Source: an uncultured Ectothiorhodospiraceae bacterium | GTDB lineage: Bacteria; Pseudomonadota; Gammaproteobacteria; UBA6429; Thiohalophilaceae | Reading direction: 5' to 3' | DNA: 64,000 nucleotides | Assembly: GCA_947260005.1 (NCBI GenBank) | Contig: CAMYOL010000029.1 | Span: 1,077 to 65,076, forward strand | Shown: one piece after another, positions 29,769 to 39,342 of the stretch | How the letters are laid out: each line of letters starts with the position of its first letter | Position numbering within the stretch: the first letter of the stretch is position 1 | The notes under the pieces: model-generated | Database searches by the model: none | The model's input: only the letters and a program-made list of their open reading frames with translations | What the model was told of the DNA's origin: nothing | Program-made: the position numbers and the translations under genes

Positions 29769-30938
29769 TCAGGTTGCGGAGATATAGTCTTTGATTCGCT
29801 TAACCCCCTCGACAAGCCGTTCCAATGAGGTGGTGTAAGCAAAGCGAACATGTTGTTTTGCCCGGTATGCTCCAAAATCGATTCCCGGTGTAATCGCCAC
29901 GCCGGCCTGCTCAAGTAATTGTTCGGTAAATTTTTCACTGTCATGGGTTATTTCACTGCAATCGGCATAGATATAAAAAGCACCTTGTGGTTCTGAACTC
30001 ACCTTAAAACCCATTGCTTTAATTTCAGGAACTAGATAATTACGTCGTTCTTCAAATGACGTTCGCCTTTGTTCCAATATACTTTTGGTCTCATCACTAA
30101 AAGCAGCGAGTGCCGCATGTTGCGCAGTTGTCGGCGCGGCTAAAAATATATTTTGCGCAAAGTTATCAACCGCCCTTATATATTGTACAGGGACAACACA
30201 CCAACCCACTCGCCAGCCCGTCATTCCGTAGTATTTAGAAAAGCTATTAATCACAAAAGCACGATCGGTATATTCCAGGATCGAGTGGGCCTGTTGTTGA
30301 TAAACTAATCCATGATAGATCTCATCCATAATGATCACGCCATTATGTTGAGCAACCACCTCCACCATCGAGTGTAATTGTGTTGATTCAATTAATGTAC
30401 CGGTTGGATTGGATGGCGAAGCTAAAATAACCGCTACGGTGTTTTCATCCCAGTGAGCGTCAATCAATTCAGCGGTTAACTGGTAGTCAGTACTGGCATC
30501 AACTGCGATAGCCTTTACTTCCCCATTAAGAAAATAACTAAAATTGCGATTACACGGGTATCCCGGGTCTGCAAGTAAAATATTTTTAGCAGGTTCAACC
30601 AGACAGGCCAATGATAACAACAAGGCACCTGATGCACCTGGAGTAATTACGATCTGATTTGGGTTAACGGGTACGTTATATGTCTGTTGATAATGTTCTG
30701 ATATTTTTTGTTTTAAGCCAAACAACCCCGTCGCCGCTGTATAGTGAACATTACCGGTACTGATAGCAGATAAACCCGCGTCGATAATTGGTTGTGGTGT
30801 TTTAAAATCGGGCTCACCGACTTCCATATGCACAATATCACGACCCTGGCTTTCCAATTCACGCGCACGAGCCAGTAACCGCATCACATGAAAAGGTTGA
30901 ATCTGGTTTGATCTTTTAGAGATAGGCAGCATGTTCAT
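29769..30938 (-). CDS. Class I/II pyridoxal-phosphate aminotransferase
   Basis: The 389-residue protein is a fold-type I aminotransferase. It has MEVGEPDFKTP at the N-terminus, GASGALLLSLACL, the ASPSNPTGT motif, DEIYHGLVY with the cofactor-binding Asp and Tyr, and the Schiff-base Lys in NSFSKYYGMTGWRVGW. The amino donor is not evident; relatives include aspartate and alanine/2-aminoadipate-type enzymes. It follows the cbbY gene by 9 bp, so both are cotranscribed. Confidence 0.9.
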   Translation of the reverse strand: MNMLPISKRSNQIQPFHVMRLLARARELESQGRDIVHMEVGEPDFKTPQPIIDAGLSAISTGNVHYTAATGLFGLKQKISEHYQQTYNVPVNPNQIVITPGASGALLLSLACLVEPAKNILLADPGYPCNRNFSYFLNGEVKAIAVDASTDYQLTAELIDAHWDENTVAVILASPSNPTGTLIESTQLHSMVEVVAQHNGVIIMDEIYHGLVYQQQAHSILEYTDRAFVINSFSKYYGMTGWRVGWCVVPVQYIRAVDNFAQNIFLAAPTTAQHAALAAFSDETKSILEQRRTSFEERRNYLVPEIKAMGFKVSSEPQGAFYIYADCSEITHDSEKFTEQLLEQAGVAITPGIDFGAYRAKQHVRFAYTTSLERLVEGVKRIKDYISAT

Positions 30939-30947
30939 GGTTTCTAA

Positions 30948-31709
30948 TTAGTTTCGCTCGAATAGTGTGTTAACCAATTCAATATCAACATAAGTTTTAT
31001 CTCCCGCATCACCGCTAATCACATTAAAGGCTTGATCAGGCTCGCCAAAACAATCCATCACGATGGCCGCACCAGTAAAATCATGCTTCACAGTGTAATC
31101 ATTTATAGTGATGATGGTTTTCAGATTCGCTCCCATTGAAGACTTAATTCCGTTCTCTGAATCCTCAAAGGCAATACATTCCTTCTCGGTCAGGTTCATC
31201 GCTTGCATCGCGTAAGTATAAATATCAGACGCCGGTTTTTTAGCGGGAACGATATCTCCTGCAGCAATCACTTCAAACCAGGACTCCCCGTCTTCACCCA
31301 GGGTATTCTTTAACAAGGCACTCACATTCGCCGGGGTGGTTGTGGTGGCTATCGCCAGACGCAGACCTGCGGCCCGCGCTTCTTTTAAAAGGCGAAGAAC
31401 GCCCACCCGTAGTGGTATGGCACCGGTGTTCAGTAGTTCTGTGTAATGCCTGGTCTTGGATTGGTGCAATCCGATGATAAAGTCATCTAATGCTGCGGGC
31501 CGATCGAATTCGGTATTGTAATGATCCAAATAATGCCGAATTCGCTCCTTACCCCCCGTCACGGCCAACAATTTTCCATATATCTCGACCGACCAATCCC
31601 AATCAAGCCCGGCATCTGCAAATGCCTGATTAAAAGCGACTCGATGACCATCACGTTCGGTATCGGCCAGAGTGCCATCGACGTCAAAAAGTAATGCCTG
31701 TAATGCCAT
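30948..31709 (-). CDS. cbbY: CbbY-type HAD phosphatase (xylulose-1,5-bisphosphate)
   Basis: The protein has 253 residues and a HAD core: motif I FDVDGTLADTE, the cap with ERDGHRVAFNQAF and VTGGKERIRHY, motif II ATTTTPANV, motif III KKPASDIY and motif IV EDSENGIKS. The ERDGHRxAFNxAF and GGKERIxHY text is characteristic of CbbY, which dephosphorylates xylulose-1,5-bisphosphate, a RuBisCO misfire product and inhibitor. This predicts a Calvin cycle elsewhere in the genome. A broader HAD role remains possible. Confidence 0.85.
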   Translation of the reverse strand: MALQALLFDVDGTLADTERDGHRVAFNQAFADAGLDWDWSVEIYGKLLAVTGGKERIRHYLDHYNTEFDRPAALDDFIIGLHQSKTRHYTELLNTGAIPLRVGVLRLLKEARAAGLRLAIATTTTPANVSALLKNTLGEDGESWFEVIAAGDIVPAKKPASDIYTYAMQAMNLTEKECIAFEDSENGIKSSMGANLKTIITINDYTVKHDFTGAAIVMDCFGEPDQAFNVISGDAGDKTYVDIELVNTLFERN

Positions 31710-31762
31710 AAAACTGTCCCATATGAAAAAAAATTTGGCCGTTATTGTGCCTGAAAGCCTTA

Positions 31763-31774
31763 ACTGACGTCAGT
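31763..31774. promoter_or_regulatory. 12 bp perfect palindrome in the cbbY/dksA divergent region
   Basis: ACTGACGTCAGT is its own reverse complement and lies between the divergent cbbY and dksA starts. It could be an operator. No known factor is assigned. The 214 bp region also holds a small GGGG/CCCC hairpin in the dksA leader (31877-31893). Confidence 0.35.
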
Positions 31775-31923
31775 GGTAATATCATTTAAGCGAAAATCGG
31801 CTATCGGGTAATAATTACTGCAAAAAGAGCTAGATTTTTGTCGCTATTGCATTAAGATACTTGGCTTTCTAAATTCTGGGGCAAAAACCCCTGGAGTGTA
31901 TCGAATACGGGCAGGAGTACTGT

Positions 31924-32580
31924 ATGGCCACTAAGAAAAAGGCTTCTAAGAAAAAAGCCGCAACTAAGAAAAAAGCTGCTAAGAAGACCGCAGCCAAGAA
32001 AAAAACCGTCGCAAAGAAAAAGACTGCAGCGAAGAAAAAAACCGTTGCTAAGAAAAAAGTGGTCAAAAAGGCTGCAAAAAAGACGGCGGCTAAGAAAAAG
32101 ACCGTTGCTAAGAAAAAAGCGACTTCCACAAGCAAAAAACCGGCTAAAAAAGCGGCTTCGAAGAAGTCTTCTTCAGATTTCGGTGACTTTATCCCCTATC
32201 AGGAGAAAGTTGACGAAGATTACATGAATGAAGACCAGTCAAAACACTTCATGGAACTTTTATTATCCTGGAAACAGGAATTAATGGAAGAAGTCGACCG
32301 TACCGTATCTCATATGAAGGATGAGGCGGCTAATTTTCCTGATCCGAATGACCGCGCGACTCAGGAATCAGAATTCACCATGGAGTTACGAACTCGCGAC
32401 CGTGAACGCAAACTGATTAAGAAAATCGACGAATCCATGGAAATGCTGGAAAACAATGAATACGGTTATTGTGAAGAATGTGGAATCGAGATTGGGGTGC
32501 GACGCCTCGAAGCCAGACCAACGGCAACCCTTTGTATTGATTGTAAAAGTCTCGATGAAATCAGAGAGCGCCAGCGTTAA
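31924..32580 (+). CDS. dksA: DksA with a lysine/alanine-rich histone-like N-terminal tail
   Basis: The protein has 218 residues, versus about 150 for E. coli DksA. Residues 2-81 are almost entirely Lys and Ala with some Thr/Val in AAKKKT-type repeats, like bacterial histone H1 homologues. Residues 82-218 are a standard DksA: coiled coil with NFPDPNDRATQ holding the acidic tip, and a four-Cys zinc motif (CEEC, then CIDC). DksA binds RNA polymerase through the secondary channel with ppGpp. Start ATG 31924 has AGGAG. The tail probably binds DNA or RNA non-specifically; that is inference. The gluQ gene nearby is a usual dksA neighbour. Confidence 0.95.
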   Translation: MATKKKASKKKAATKKKAAKKTAAKKKTVAKKKTAAKKKTVAKKKVVKKAAKKTAAKKKTVAKKKATSTSKKPAKKAASKKSSSDFGDFIPYQEKVDEDYMNEDQSKHFMELLLSWKQELMEEVDRTVSHMKDEAANFPDPNDRATQESEFTMELRTRDRERKLIKKIDESMEMLENNEYGYCEECGIEIGVRRLEARPTATLCIDCKSLDEIRERQR

Positions 32581-32586
32581 ATATAA

Positions 32587-32904
32587 CTAATCCGTAATTG
32601 GCACAGGACGGGGCAAAGCACGCTCCCCCTGTCGCCGATCGGCCTGGATTTTCAGATTGTTACTGGTCGCAAAGGCCATGACAAACTGATAGACGTCCGG
32701 ATTGGTTTCCTCCAGACACCGCGCTACCACCAGACATTTTTGCCCGTCAATGACGCAAGGCTTTACGCTATTTGAATACTGCAGTCTCTGATCCTGCCCA
32801 AAACTGGCCAATGTTGAGGATATTCTTTCTATCCAATCACTTGGGCGTAATTTACTGCCATCTTCCTTAATACCTTGAATGACGACTTTATCGTGTTGTG
32901 TCAT
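32587..32904 (-). CDS. DUF3579-family small protein
   Basis: The protein has 105 residues with text typical of the DUF3579 family: VIQGIKEDGSKLRPSDWIERI near the start, then KPCVIDGQKCLVVARCLEE and YQFVMAFATSNNLKI. The family is common in beta and gammaproteobacteria and has no known function. It converges on dksA with 6 bp between stops, so its promoter lies in the gap before the nitroreductase gene. Confidence 0.8.
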   Translation of the reverse strand: MTQHDKVVIQGIKEDGSKLRPSDWIERISSTLASFGQDQRLQYSNSVKPCVIDGQKCLVVARCLEETNPDVYQFVMAFATSNNLKIQADRRQGERALPRPVPITD

Positions 32905-33023
32905 GCTGTTTCCTGATTAATATATAAAGTGAGTATTTATTCACCGGATCATGCAAATTTTCGGCAATATGACTCAGTAACTTTAGTTATTCTTATGATT
33001 TTCCAAATAAAAAGGAGTTTTCA

Positions 33024-33689
33024 ATGGAAACGATAGAGGCTATCAAGCAACGAAAATCTATTCGAGCCTATACTCAGAAGCCGGTAAAACGCCAGGATAT
33101 TGAAGAAATATTAGCCTGTGCCAGCCAGGCCCCATCTGGAGTGAACAGCCAACCCTGGCATGTCGCCGTGCTTGAGGGGCAGACTAAAATGGCCATCACA
33201 GAGGCCCTCATTGCAGCTAGAAGGGCCGATGATGAGTCTGTTCCAGATTACGAATATTACCCAACAGACTGGCAGGAGCCTTATAACAGCCGACGCATTG
33301 AATGTGGTCGAGCACTCTATAAAGCACTTGGGATTCAGCGTAAAGACCGGGAAAGCAAACAACAAGCCTGGGAAAATAACTACCGTTTCTTTGGGGCCCC
33401 GGTTGGTGTTTTATTCTTTATTAATCAGTCACTTAACAAAGGTTCCTGGGTCGACATGGGGATGTTTATCCAGTCTGTCATGATCGCTGCAACCGCAAAA
33501 GGCTTGAGCACTTGTCCGCAGGCCTCATTAGCCGAATATCCCAATATCGTTCGAGAAATACTCGATATGGATGATCAATATTTACTGATCTGTGGCATGT
33601 CTTTAGGTTACGCCGATCTTGAGCAGCCCGTGAACCAATATCGATTGCCCCGTGAGTCGCCTGACCAATTTACACGCTGGTTTGATTAA
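33024..33689 (+). CDS. Nitroreductase-family FMN oxidoreductase
   Basis: A 221-residue protein with the nitroreductase fold: RKSIRAY at the start for FMN phosphate, ASQAPSGVNSQPWHVAVLEG, and a C-terminal GLSTCPQASLAEYPNIVRE. Typically a homodimeric NAD(P)H-dependent FMN enzyme reducing nitroaromatics or quinones; the natural substrate is unknown. It starts at ATG 33024 behind AAGGAG and lies 11 bp before gluQ. Confidence 0.92.
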   Translation: METIEAIKQRKSIRAYTQKPVKRQDIEEILACASQAPSGVNSQPWHVAVLEGQTKMAITEALIAARRADDESVPDYEYYPTDWQEPYNSRRIECGRALYKALGIQRKDRESKQQAWENNYRFFGAPVGVLFFINQSLNKGSWVDMGMFIQSVMIAATAKGLSTCPQASLAEYPNIVREILDMDDQYLLICGMSLGYADLEQPVNQYRLPRESPDQFTRWFD

Positions 33690-33700
33690 GAGCCCTTATC

Positions 33701-34600
33701 ATGGTGATGAATAGTCAGACTTATCGTGGCCGCTTTGCTCCCTCACCCACCGGCCCTTTACATTTTGGCTCACTCATCGCCGCCGTCGCCAGCTATTGTC
33801 AGGCAAAATCAAATAACGGTGAATGGCTGCTTCGCATTGAGGATATTGACCGTCCAAGAGAAGTTCCAAGAGCAAGTGACGATATTATTCGTCATCTGGA
33901 GTTATTTGGATTTAACTGGGATGGCCCGGTTACTTATCAAAAAAATCGTATTGAACACTATCAGGCCGCGTTCGATCAATTAATCCAGCAGCAACGGCTT
34001 TACCCTTGCGCGTGTAGCCGAAAAGATATCGCAAAACTAAATCCATTTGGTATCTACCCCGGGACTTGCCGAAATGGCATCCCAATAAGTGAAAAATCGA
34101 ATTTAAGCTGGAGAATTCGTACTGAATCTAATGCCGTCGAATTTTTAGATCGTATTCAGGGTCAAGTAAATTGTCGCCTTGATCTTGAGGTTGGTGATTT
34201 TGTAATAAAACGTAGCGATGGTTTATTCAGTTATCAATTAGCGGTCGCCGTTGATGATGCCCTGCAAGAGATTAGTGAGGTCGTGCGCGGTTATGATCTA
34301 CTCGACTCAACGCCCAGACAAATTTTTTTACAACAGCAACTAGATTATACGAGCCCGGAATATGCACATCATCCCATTGCGGTTAATTCAAATGGTATAA
34401 AATTGAGTAAACAAACCTTTGCTAAAGCCATTCACGAAAAAGAGTTTGGTCTGGCAATCTATCAGGCACTGGAATTCCTGGGCCAAACTCCACCTGCTGA
34501 ATTACAATTTGAATCGGTTGAACTAATATGGACATGGGCGATACGACATTGGCACCTTAACGACATTCCTCACTATGAGTCGATTGAAGTCCAGAATTGA
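33701..34600 (+). CDS. gluQ: Glutamyl-Q tRNA(Asp) synthetase
   Basis: The 299-residue protein resembles the catalytic half of glutamyl-tRNA synthetase and lacks the anticodon-binding domain. Motifs: FAPSPTGPLHFGSL for ATP (HIGH-type), LLRIEDID, a zinc region CACSRK ... YPGTCRNG, and GIKLSKQ (KMSKS-like). It attaches glutamate to queuosine at position 34 of tRNA-Asp. Start ATG 33701, with ATG 33707 also possible. The function links to queF at 25.9 kb, which makes the queuosine precursor. Confidence 0.93.
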   Translation: MVMNSQTYRGRFAPSPTGPLHFGSLIAAVASYCQAKSNNGEWLLRIEDIDRPREVPRASDDIIRHLELFGFNWDGPVTYQKNRIEHYQAAFDQLIQQQRLYPCACSRKDIAKLNPFGIYPGTCRNGIPISEKSNLSWRIRTESNAVEFLDRIQGQVNCRLDLEVGDFVIKRSDGLFSYQLAVAVDDALQEISEVVRGYDLLDSTPRQIFLQQQLDYTSPEYAHHPIAVNSNGIKLSKQTFAKAIHEKEFGLAIYQALEFLGQTPPAELQFESVELIWTWAIRHWHLNDIPHYESIEVQN

Positions 34601-34710
34601 GACTAGGCATTGAGGTCAAAGATTGACGCCAGAAATTGAAGAAATTCACCACTTTGGCCGATATTGAAAATATATATAGAATAATTCCTGTAAAGACAGA
34701 TAAGAAAATT

Positions 34711-35469
34711 ATGGAAAATCCCAACCCTACAGAAAAAGCTCGGCAGGATAGCGCTGAAAATCAGGAAAACTATCTGGTCGAAAATAAAGCGGGAATAATT
34801 GCCAAGCTAAAGCAATTGGTTAAACACCATTGTATGGTGACCGCAACCTTTAACAATGGAAGTCAGTCTCTGACCACCGTTGTTCTGGATGTGTTAAAAG
34901 ATATGGATCTGGTTGCATTAGATTACGGTGCCAGTGAATCTCAAAATGTACAGCTCTTGAATTCCGATCGGGTGTTTTTCAAAGCGGAACTCGATGGCAT
35001 CACAGTGCAATTTGATGCCGATTCCGTTACCAAAGCGAAACTACAAAATGATCCTGTGTTTGCCATTCCGATTCCTTCCAGTATTTTGTGGATTCAACGG
35101 CGTGAATTTTTTCGTGTACGTATACCATTAGGCACACCGGCCTTTTGTGAAGTCAAACAAAAAGACGGCAGTTATCGCAAATATAAGTTGGTTGATATTA
35201 GTGCCGGTGGATTGTCATTGCTTGATGAGTACCAGGATCTAGATTTTGAAGAAGGCCTGGTGCTTAGTGGTTGTAAACTGGAATTGCCGGATCATGGTCA
35301 CGATACGATTAACCTGAAAATTCAAAATTCATTTCCGGCGGATAAAAACAAACCGCGTGCAGGAAAACGTATAGGATGTGAGTTCGTTGGTATTGGTATG
35401 TCTTTTGGCGCGACTATTCAGCGCTATATCCATGCAATCGAGCTGACCAGAAGACAGGTCGAGAGTTAA
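34711..35469 (+). CDS. YcgR-like PilZ-domain c-di-GMP-binding protein
   Basis: A protein of 252 residues from ATG 34711; a TTG at 34636 would add 25 residues. The N-terminal half resembles the YcgR domain (about 40-130). The PilZ domain (about 132-250) has the ligand motif RREFFRVRIP and the DISAGGLSL loop (D-x-S-x-x-G). YcgR proteins slow the flagellar motor on binding c-di-GMP, but no flagellar genes are in the window, so a role with the pilus is equally possible. It could read the output of the GGDEF/EAL protein at 1.6 kb. Confidence 0.82.
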   Translation: MENPNPTEKARQDSAENQENYLVENKAGIIAKLKQLVKHHCMVTATFNNGSQSLTTVVLDVLKDMDLVALDYGASESQNVQLLNSDRVFFKAELDGITVQFDADSVTKAKLQNDPVFAIPIPSSILWIQRREFFRVRIPLGTPAFCEVKQKDGSYRKYKLVDISAGGLSLLDEYQDLDFEEGLVLSGCKLELPDHGHDTINLKIQNSFPADKNKPRAGKRIGCEFVGIGMSFGATIQRYIHAIELTRRQVES

Positions 35470-35488
35470 TCTCGCGTGGTTAACTTAT

Positions 35489-35842
35489 TTAAACCACCAT
35501 CATCGAAATAACACTGAGAAATAATATAAAGCTCCACACTTCGATGGATTTTAATGCTGTCGACAAAGTATTTGCACGAGCCGATAGCTTTGGTAAAAAC
35601 AGACCCGCCTCATCACATAGCTGTAATGTCTTACGTGAAAAGTGTCGCAACCAGCACGGTACCGTCCCGCACACCACGTACGGCATATAGGCAGACTCAA
35701 GCTTGTTTTCTTTGGCCAACACACCAAACCAATCCTGATACGCCAGCTCAAAGAGTCTAAATTCTGACACATTTAAAATAGCCGCGGCCTGTTCAACCTG
35801 TTGTGCATCACCATTTGCGACGAGTTTGCTTGTTTTGATCAT
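35489..35842 (-). CDS. Hypothetical protein with a C-terminal membrane helix
   Basis: A protein of 117 residues, not recognised. Residues 1-95 are soluble with a WFGVLAKENKL segment and four Cys in the middle (VVCGTVPCW and others). The last 18 residues (WSFILFLSVISMMVV region) look like a membrane anchor. It converges on the PilZ gene and divergence from acs places its promoter in the 269 bp spacer 35843-36111, in which I saw no other element. Confidence 0.6.
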   Translation of the reverse strand: MIKTSKLVANGDAQQVEQAAAILNVSEFRLFELAYQDWFGVLAKENKLESAYMPYVVCGTVPCWLRHFSRKTLQLCDEAGLFLPKLSARANTLSTALKSIEVWSFILFLSVISMMVV

Positions 35843-36111
35843 TTCGTTTGCCTAATTCATCCTGTCTTATACAGGGATAATGCAAATATCAGGCCTGTCA
35901 TCGCAGTTTCTTATTATTAAAATAACCTCAATTTATCTGGATGATTATTAAGAAAAAAATACCGTCCACTCTATAAGAAAATCACCATATAGATGGGTGA
36001 CGAGTTGAAAATCCACGGAGGATGGCACCAAGTGACAATTTTGCGCATAATGACGGTCTCAAATTTAGACAATTATTGATAACAATAACGACTTAGGACA
36101 GGAGTATTCCG

Positions 36112-38058
36112 ATGTCAGATAAAATTTACGATGTCCCTGCAAACTTTGCCAGTAAAACCAATATCAGCGCTGAGCAATATCAACAAATGTATCAACATTC
36201 GATAGACGACCCCGATGGTTTTTGGGCCGAGCAAGCCGACAAATTTATCAGTTGGGATAAAAAATGGGATACCGTGTCGAACTGGAGTTATGACAAAAGC
36301 AACTTGTCGATTAAATGGTTTGAAGGCGCCGAACTAAATGTCTCATACAATTGTATAGATCGTCACCTAAAAGATCGGGGCGATCAAACCGCCATTATCT
36401 GGGAAGGTGATGATCCCAACGACAGTCAAAACATCAGTTATACGCAATTGCACGAACAGGTCTGTAAACTGGCCAATGTGCTGAAAAACCGGGGCGTTAA
36501 AAAAGGCGATCGTGTCTGCATCTATATGCCGATGATTCCGGAAGCCGCCTATGCGATGTTGGCCTGTACCCGTATTGGTGCTGTGCATTCCGTCGTGTTT
36601 GGTGGTTTTTCACCTGCATCATTAAAAGATCGCATCCTGGATTCGGATTGTCGAGTCGTCATCACGGCCGACGAAGGAATTCGTGGCGGAAAAGCGGTTC
36701 CATTAAAAGCTAATACCGATCAGGCCGTTGCAGGATGTCCAAATGTACATACCGTTTTAACGGTTAAACGTACCGGTGGCACCATCGACTGGAATGATAA
36801 ACACGATGTCTGGTATCACGATTTAATGGCTGAAGCTTCTGCTGATTGTGAACCTGAAAAAATGGCCGCCGAAGATCCGATGTTTATTCTCTATACATCC
36901 GGCTCAACAGGTAAACCCAAGGGTGTATTGCACAGTACTGGCGGTTATATCCTGTTTGCCACCATGACGACGAAATATACTTTTGATTTACAGGAAGGTG
37001 ATATTTACTGGTGTACCGCCGATGTCGGCTGGATTACTGGTCACACTTATTTAATATACGGCCCTTTGGCTAACGGTAGTACAACCATTTCATTTGAAGG
37101 CGTTCCCAACTATCCAGATGCTTCTCGCTTTTGGCAGGTATGCGATAAACACAAGGTTAGTGTTTTTTATACGGCTCCCACGGCGATACGGGCATTAATG
37201 CGCGAAGGCGATGAGCCGGTTAGCAAAACATCCCGCAGTAGTTTGCGTTTACTGGGAACGGTCGGTGAACCGATAAACCCGGAGGCATGGGAGTGGTACC
37301 ACAAAGTCGTTGGAGAAGAACGCTGCCCGATTGTTGATACCTGGTGGCAAACCGAAACCGGTGGCCATCTCATTACCCCGCTCCCCGGCGCAACCAAATT
37401 AAAACCCGGTTCGGCATCAGTGCCTTTTTTTGGTGTGGTCCCCGCTATTGTGGATCCTGAAACCGGAAAAATCATAGAAGAAACCGAGGCACGAGGCGCC
37501 TTAGTCATGACTCGTCCCTGGCCAAGCCAGATGCGCAGTATTTACGGCGATCATGATCGGTTCTATGAGACATATTTCAGCCAATACCCCGGTTATTACT
37601 TTACCGGTGACGGCGCGCGGCGAGACAAAGATGGTTACTACTGGATTACCGGTCGCATGGACGATGTGTTAAATATATCAGGCCATCGCATGGGAACGGC
37701 TGAAATAGAGAGCGCCTTAGTATTGCATGATGACATTGCCGAAGCCGCCGTGGTCGGTTATCCGCACGATATTAAAGGCCAGGGTATTTATGCCTACGTC
37801 ACACCAATCATTGGAGTTGAACCTGGCGACAAACTAAAAGATGAATTAGTTAGTTTGTGTCGCAGAGAGATCGGTCCAATTGCCAAACCTGATGTCATTC
37901 AATGGGCCCCGGGATTACCCAAGACACGTTCTGGAAAAATCATGCGCCGTATTTTAAGAAAGATTGCCGAAAATGATCTTGATAACCTAGGTGACACCTC
38001 AACACTCGCCGACCCGGCCGTGGTCAATGATTTGATTGAAAATAGGGAAAATAAATAA
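36112..38058 (+). CDS. acs: Acetyl-CoA synthetase (AMP-forming)
   Basis: The protein has 648 residues, the usual Acs length. It has the adenylation motifs [15 protein letters not shown] and [15 protein letters not shown], and the C-terminal [23 protein letters not shown]. The acetylation-regulated Lys is in TRSGKIMRR. It converts acetate, ATP and CoA to acetyl-CoA, AMP and PPi. Start ATG 36112 behind AGGAG. With the 6.5-8.6 kb symporter it forms a likely acetate uptake-activation route. The pyrophosphate made could be used by the HppA pump at 58.8 kb. Confidence 0.97.
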   Translation: MSDKIYDVPANFASKTNISAEQYQQMYQHSIDDPDGFWAEQADKFISWDKKWDTVSNWSYDKSNLSIKWFEGAELNVSYNCIDRHLKDRGDQTAIIWEGDDPNDSQNISYTQLHEQVCKLANVLKNRGVKKGDRVCIYMPMIPEAAYAMLACTRIGAVHSVVFGGFSPASLKDRILDSDCRVVITADEGIRGGKAVPLKANTDQAVAGCPNVHTVLTVKRTGGTIDWNDKHDVWYHDLMAEASADCEPEKMAAEDPMFILYTSGSTGKPKGVLHSTGGYILFATMTTKYTFDLQEGDIYWCTADVGWITGHTYLIYGPLANGSTTISFEGVPNYPDASRFWQVCDKHKVSVFYTAPTAIRALMREGDEPVSKTSRSSLRLLGTVGEPINPEAWEWYHKVVGEERCPIVDTWWQTETGGHLITPLPGATKLKPGSASVPFFGVVPAIVDPETGKIIEETEARGALVMTRPWPSQMRSIYGDHDRFYETYFSQYPGYYFTGDGARRDKDGYYWITGRMDDVLNISGHRMGTAEIESALVLHDDIAEAAVVGYPHDIKGQGIYAYVTPIIGVEPGDKLKDELVSLCRREIGPIAKPDVIQWAPGLPKTRSGKIMRRILRKIAENDLDNLGDTSTLADPAVVNDLIENRENK

Positions 38059-38065
38059 ACGTATT

Positions 38066-38088
38066 GGGCTCTCAAATCTGAGAGTCCC
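38066..38088 (+). terminator. Possible weak terminator after acs
   Basis: GGGCTCTCA and TGAGAGTCCC form a hairpin with one bulge 8 bp after the acs stop codon. No long T-run follows, so it may only stabilise the mRNA end. Confidence 0.4.
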
Positions 38089-38231
38089 ATTAATCATTTT
38101 CTACATTTATTACCCAACGTGAGTAGTTCGATATTTAATAAAAAATATGGAATCAATCACTTGTCATTTTGAGATAACACCATAAAGTTACGATGACTAA
38201 GTTTGATATGAACAAAGGATTTCTTGCCTAG

Positions 38232-38639
38232 ATGCCAACTAAAAAATTAAAATTTATCCTCGACACCAGTGACAAAAAACACCACCTCAAACTGCTGGAT
38301 GTCGATTATCTCGGCAATGGTGTTTATACCAGTGAGATCCAGGTAAACTCAAATGGATTTATGTGTAAGCGTATTTTCGGTTTCGATAATGACGAATATT
38401 TTCTGGCAAAGTTAAATGCCATGCTAAACAATAATCAAGGTGAAGCCACACTCATGGATATGCAGGCTGATAGCTTTCTACGTTTTAACTTTCTAGAAAA
38501 CAATACTATTCAGCTAACCGGCTACCTTGTCGAACAAACCGAAGTTACTCACAGCCTGGAATTTTCTTTTAATCTTGATTTAAAAAAAATATCCAAATTT
38601 GTAAAAGATTTTGAACAAATGGTCCGCGCTAATATTTAA
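38232..38639 (+). CDS. Hypothetical small protein
   Basis: The 135-residue protein is not recognised. It is soluble, with an alternating beta pattern (KLKFILDTSDK, YTSEIQVNSNGF, FLRFNFLENNTIQLTGYLVEQ) and a C-terminal helix, so a small beta-sandwich is likely. Start ATG 38232 has AAAGGA upstream. It lies alone between acs and a convergent lipoprotein gene. Confidence 0.6.
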   Translation: MPTKKLKFILDTSDKKHHLKLLDVDYLGNGVYTSEIQVNSNGFMCKRIFGFDNDEYFLAKLNAMLNNNQGEATLMDMQADSFLRFNFLENNTIQLTGYLVEQTEVTHSLEFSFNLDLKKISKFVKDFEQMVRANI

Positions 38640-38655
38640 TTTACCGTCATCCAAC

Positions 38656-39216
38656 TCATAATTGTCGTAACTGTCTTAAGCGACGTGCGATTTTATCCTG
38701 CCATGCCGTACCTTCTGTCGCATGATATAGTTCTTTTAATGCATCACGCTCACCAGGCCGCTGTAATTCAGTAATACTAAACCGACCATAGCGAAGATCG
38801 CCTTGTTTTGTCACTCGAACATTGAAGGCACCAAGATACTCCATTTCTCCCGGCATAATTCGATAAATCTTCTGATAAGCATCGCGTTTGCTACGTGCTA
38901 AATTGTAATGATTGCGAGCAGAACGAAAACCTGAAATGACGTACTTTCCAGGTTTTATATTTTCAGCCATGAAGTAGCCATTGTTATAGACCAACACACG
39001 TGCGGGTTTATTAAAAGGTGGAATATACACGCGCCCATACTCAACCAGATCGACACGGTCAATTGCATCGTTTTCTGCCTCCACATAACCATAAACAAAG
39101 CCCATGTCATTTGCGCTGATATCACTTGGTGGCGCACTCGATCGAGAAACCACCGTACAGCTGGCGACCAGACTCACCAGGATTAAAATTGTGGCTTGTG
39201 CATATCGCAATCGCAT
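38656..39216 (-). CDS. Putative lipoprotein
   Basis: A 186-residue protein with a lipoprotein signal; the lipobox is LVASC, so the mature chain begins at about Cys20. The mature part (PGKYVISGFRSARN, GRVYIPPF) suggests a beta-sandwich such as a carboxypeptidase regulatory-like fold. The residue after Cys is Thr, so outer-membrane sorting is expected. Function unknown. Its promoter lies between this gene and the pnp terminator. Confidence 0.72.
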   Translation of the reverse strand: MRLRYAQATILILVSLVASCTVVSRSSAPPSDISANDMGFVYGYVEAENDAIDRVDLVEYGRVYIPPFNKPARVLVYNNGYFMAENIKPGKYVISGFRSARNHYNLARSKRDAYQKIYRIMPGEMEYLGAFNVRVTKQGDLRYGRFSITELQRPGERDALKELYHATEGTAWQDKIARRLRQLRQL

Positions 39217-39281
39217 AATAAACCCTCATACCATTTGGCATAGTTGTCAATATTGATGGAAATAATGCAATTAGCGTGCAC

Positions 39282-39317
39282 AAAAAAGCCCCCACCCGTT
39301 AAGGCGGAGGCTTTTTT
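39282..39317 (-). terminator. Terminator of the rimP-pnp operon
   Basis: AAAAAAGCC and GGCTTTTTT close a stem about 25 bp after the pnp stop codon. The A-run and T-run on both sides would let it act in either direction. Confidence 0.75.
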
Positions 39318-39342
39318 AGGCCATATTTGTGAAAATGGCGGT

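Noticed and set aside
31930-32110. Repetitive AAGAAAAA-rich DNA that might look like a repeat array
   Set aside because: It codes for the Lys-rich tail of DksA in frame and has no spacer-repeat layout of CRISPR.
36023-36044. TGGCAC upstream of acs resembling a sigma54 -24 element
   Set aside because: The next TTGC is too far (about 17 bases between GG and GC), so the fixed spacing fails.
38161-38200. TGTCATTTTGAGAT similar to the interspersed repeat
   Set aside because: Only the first 11 bases match and the palindromic core is missing.
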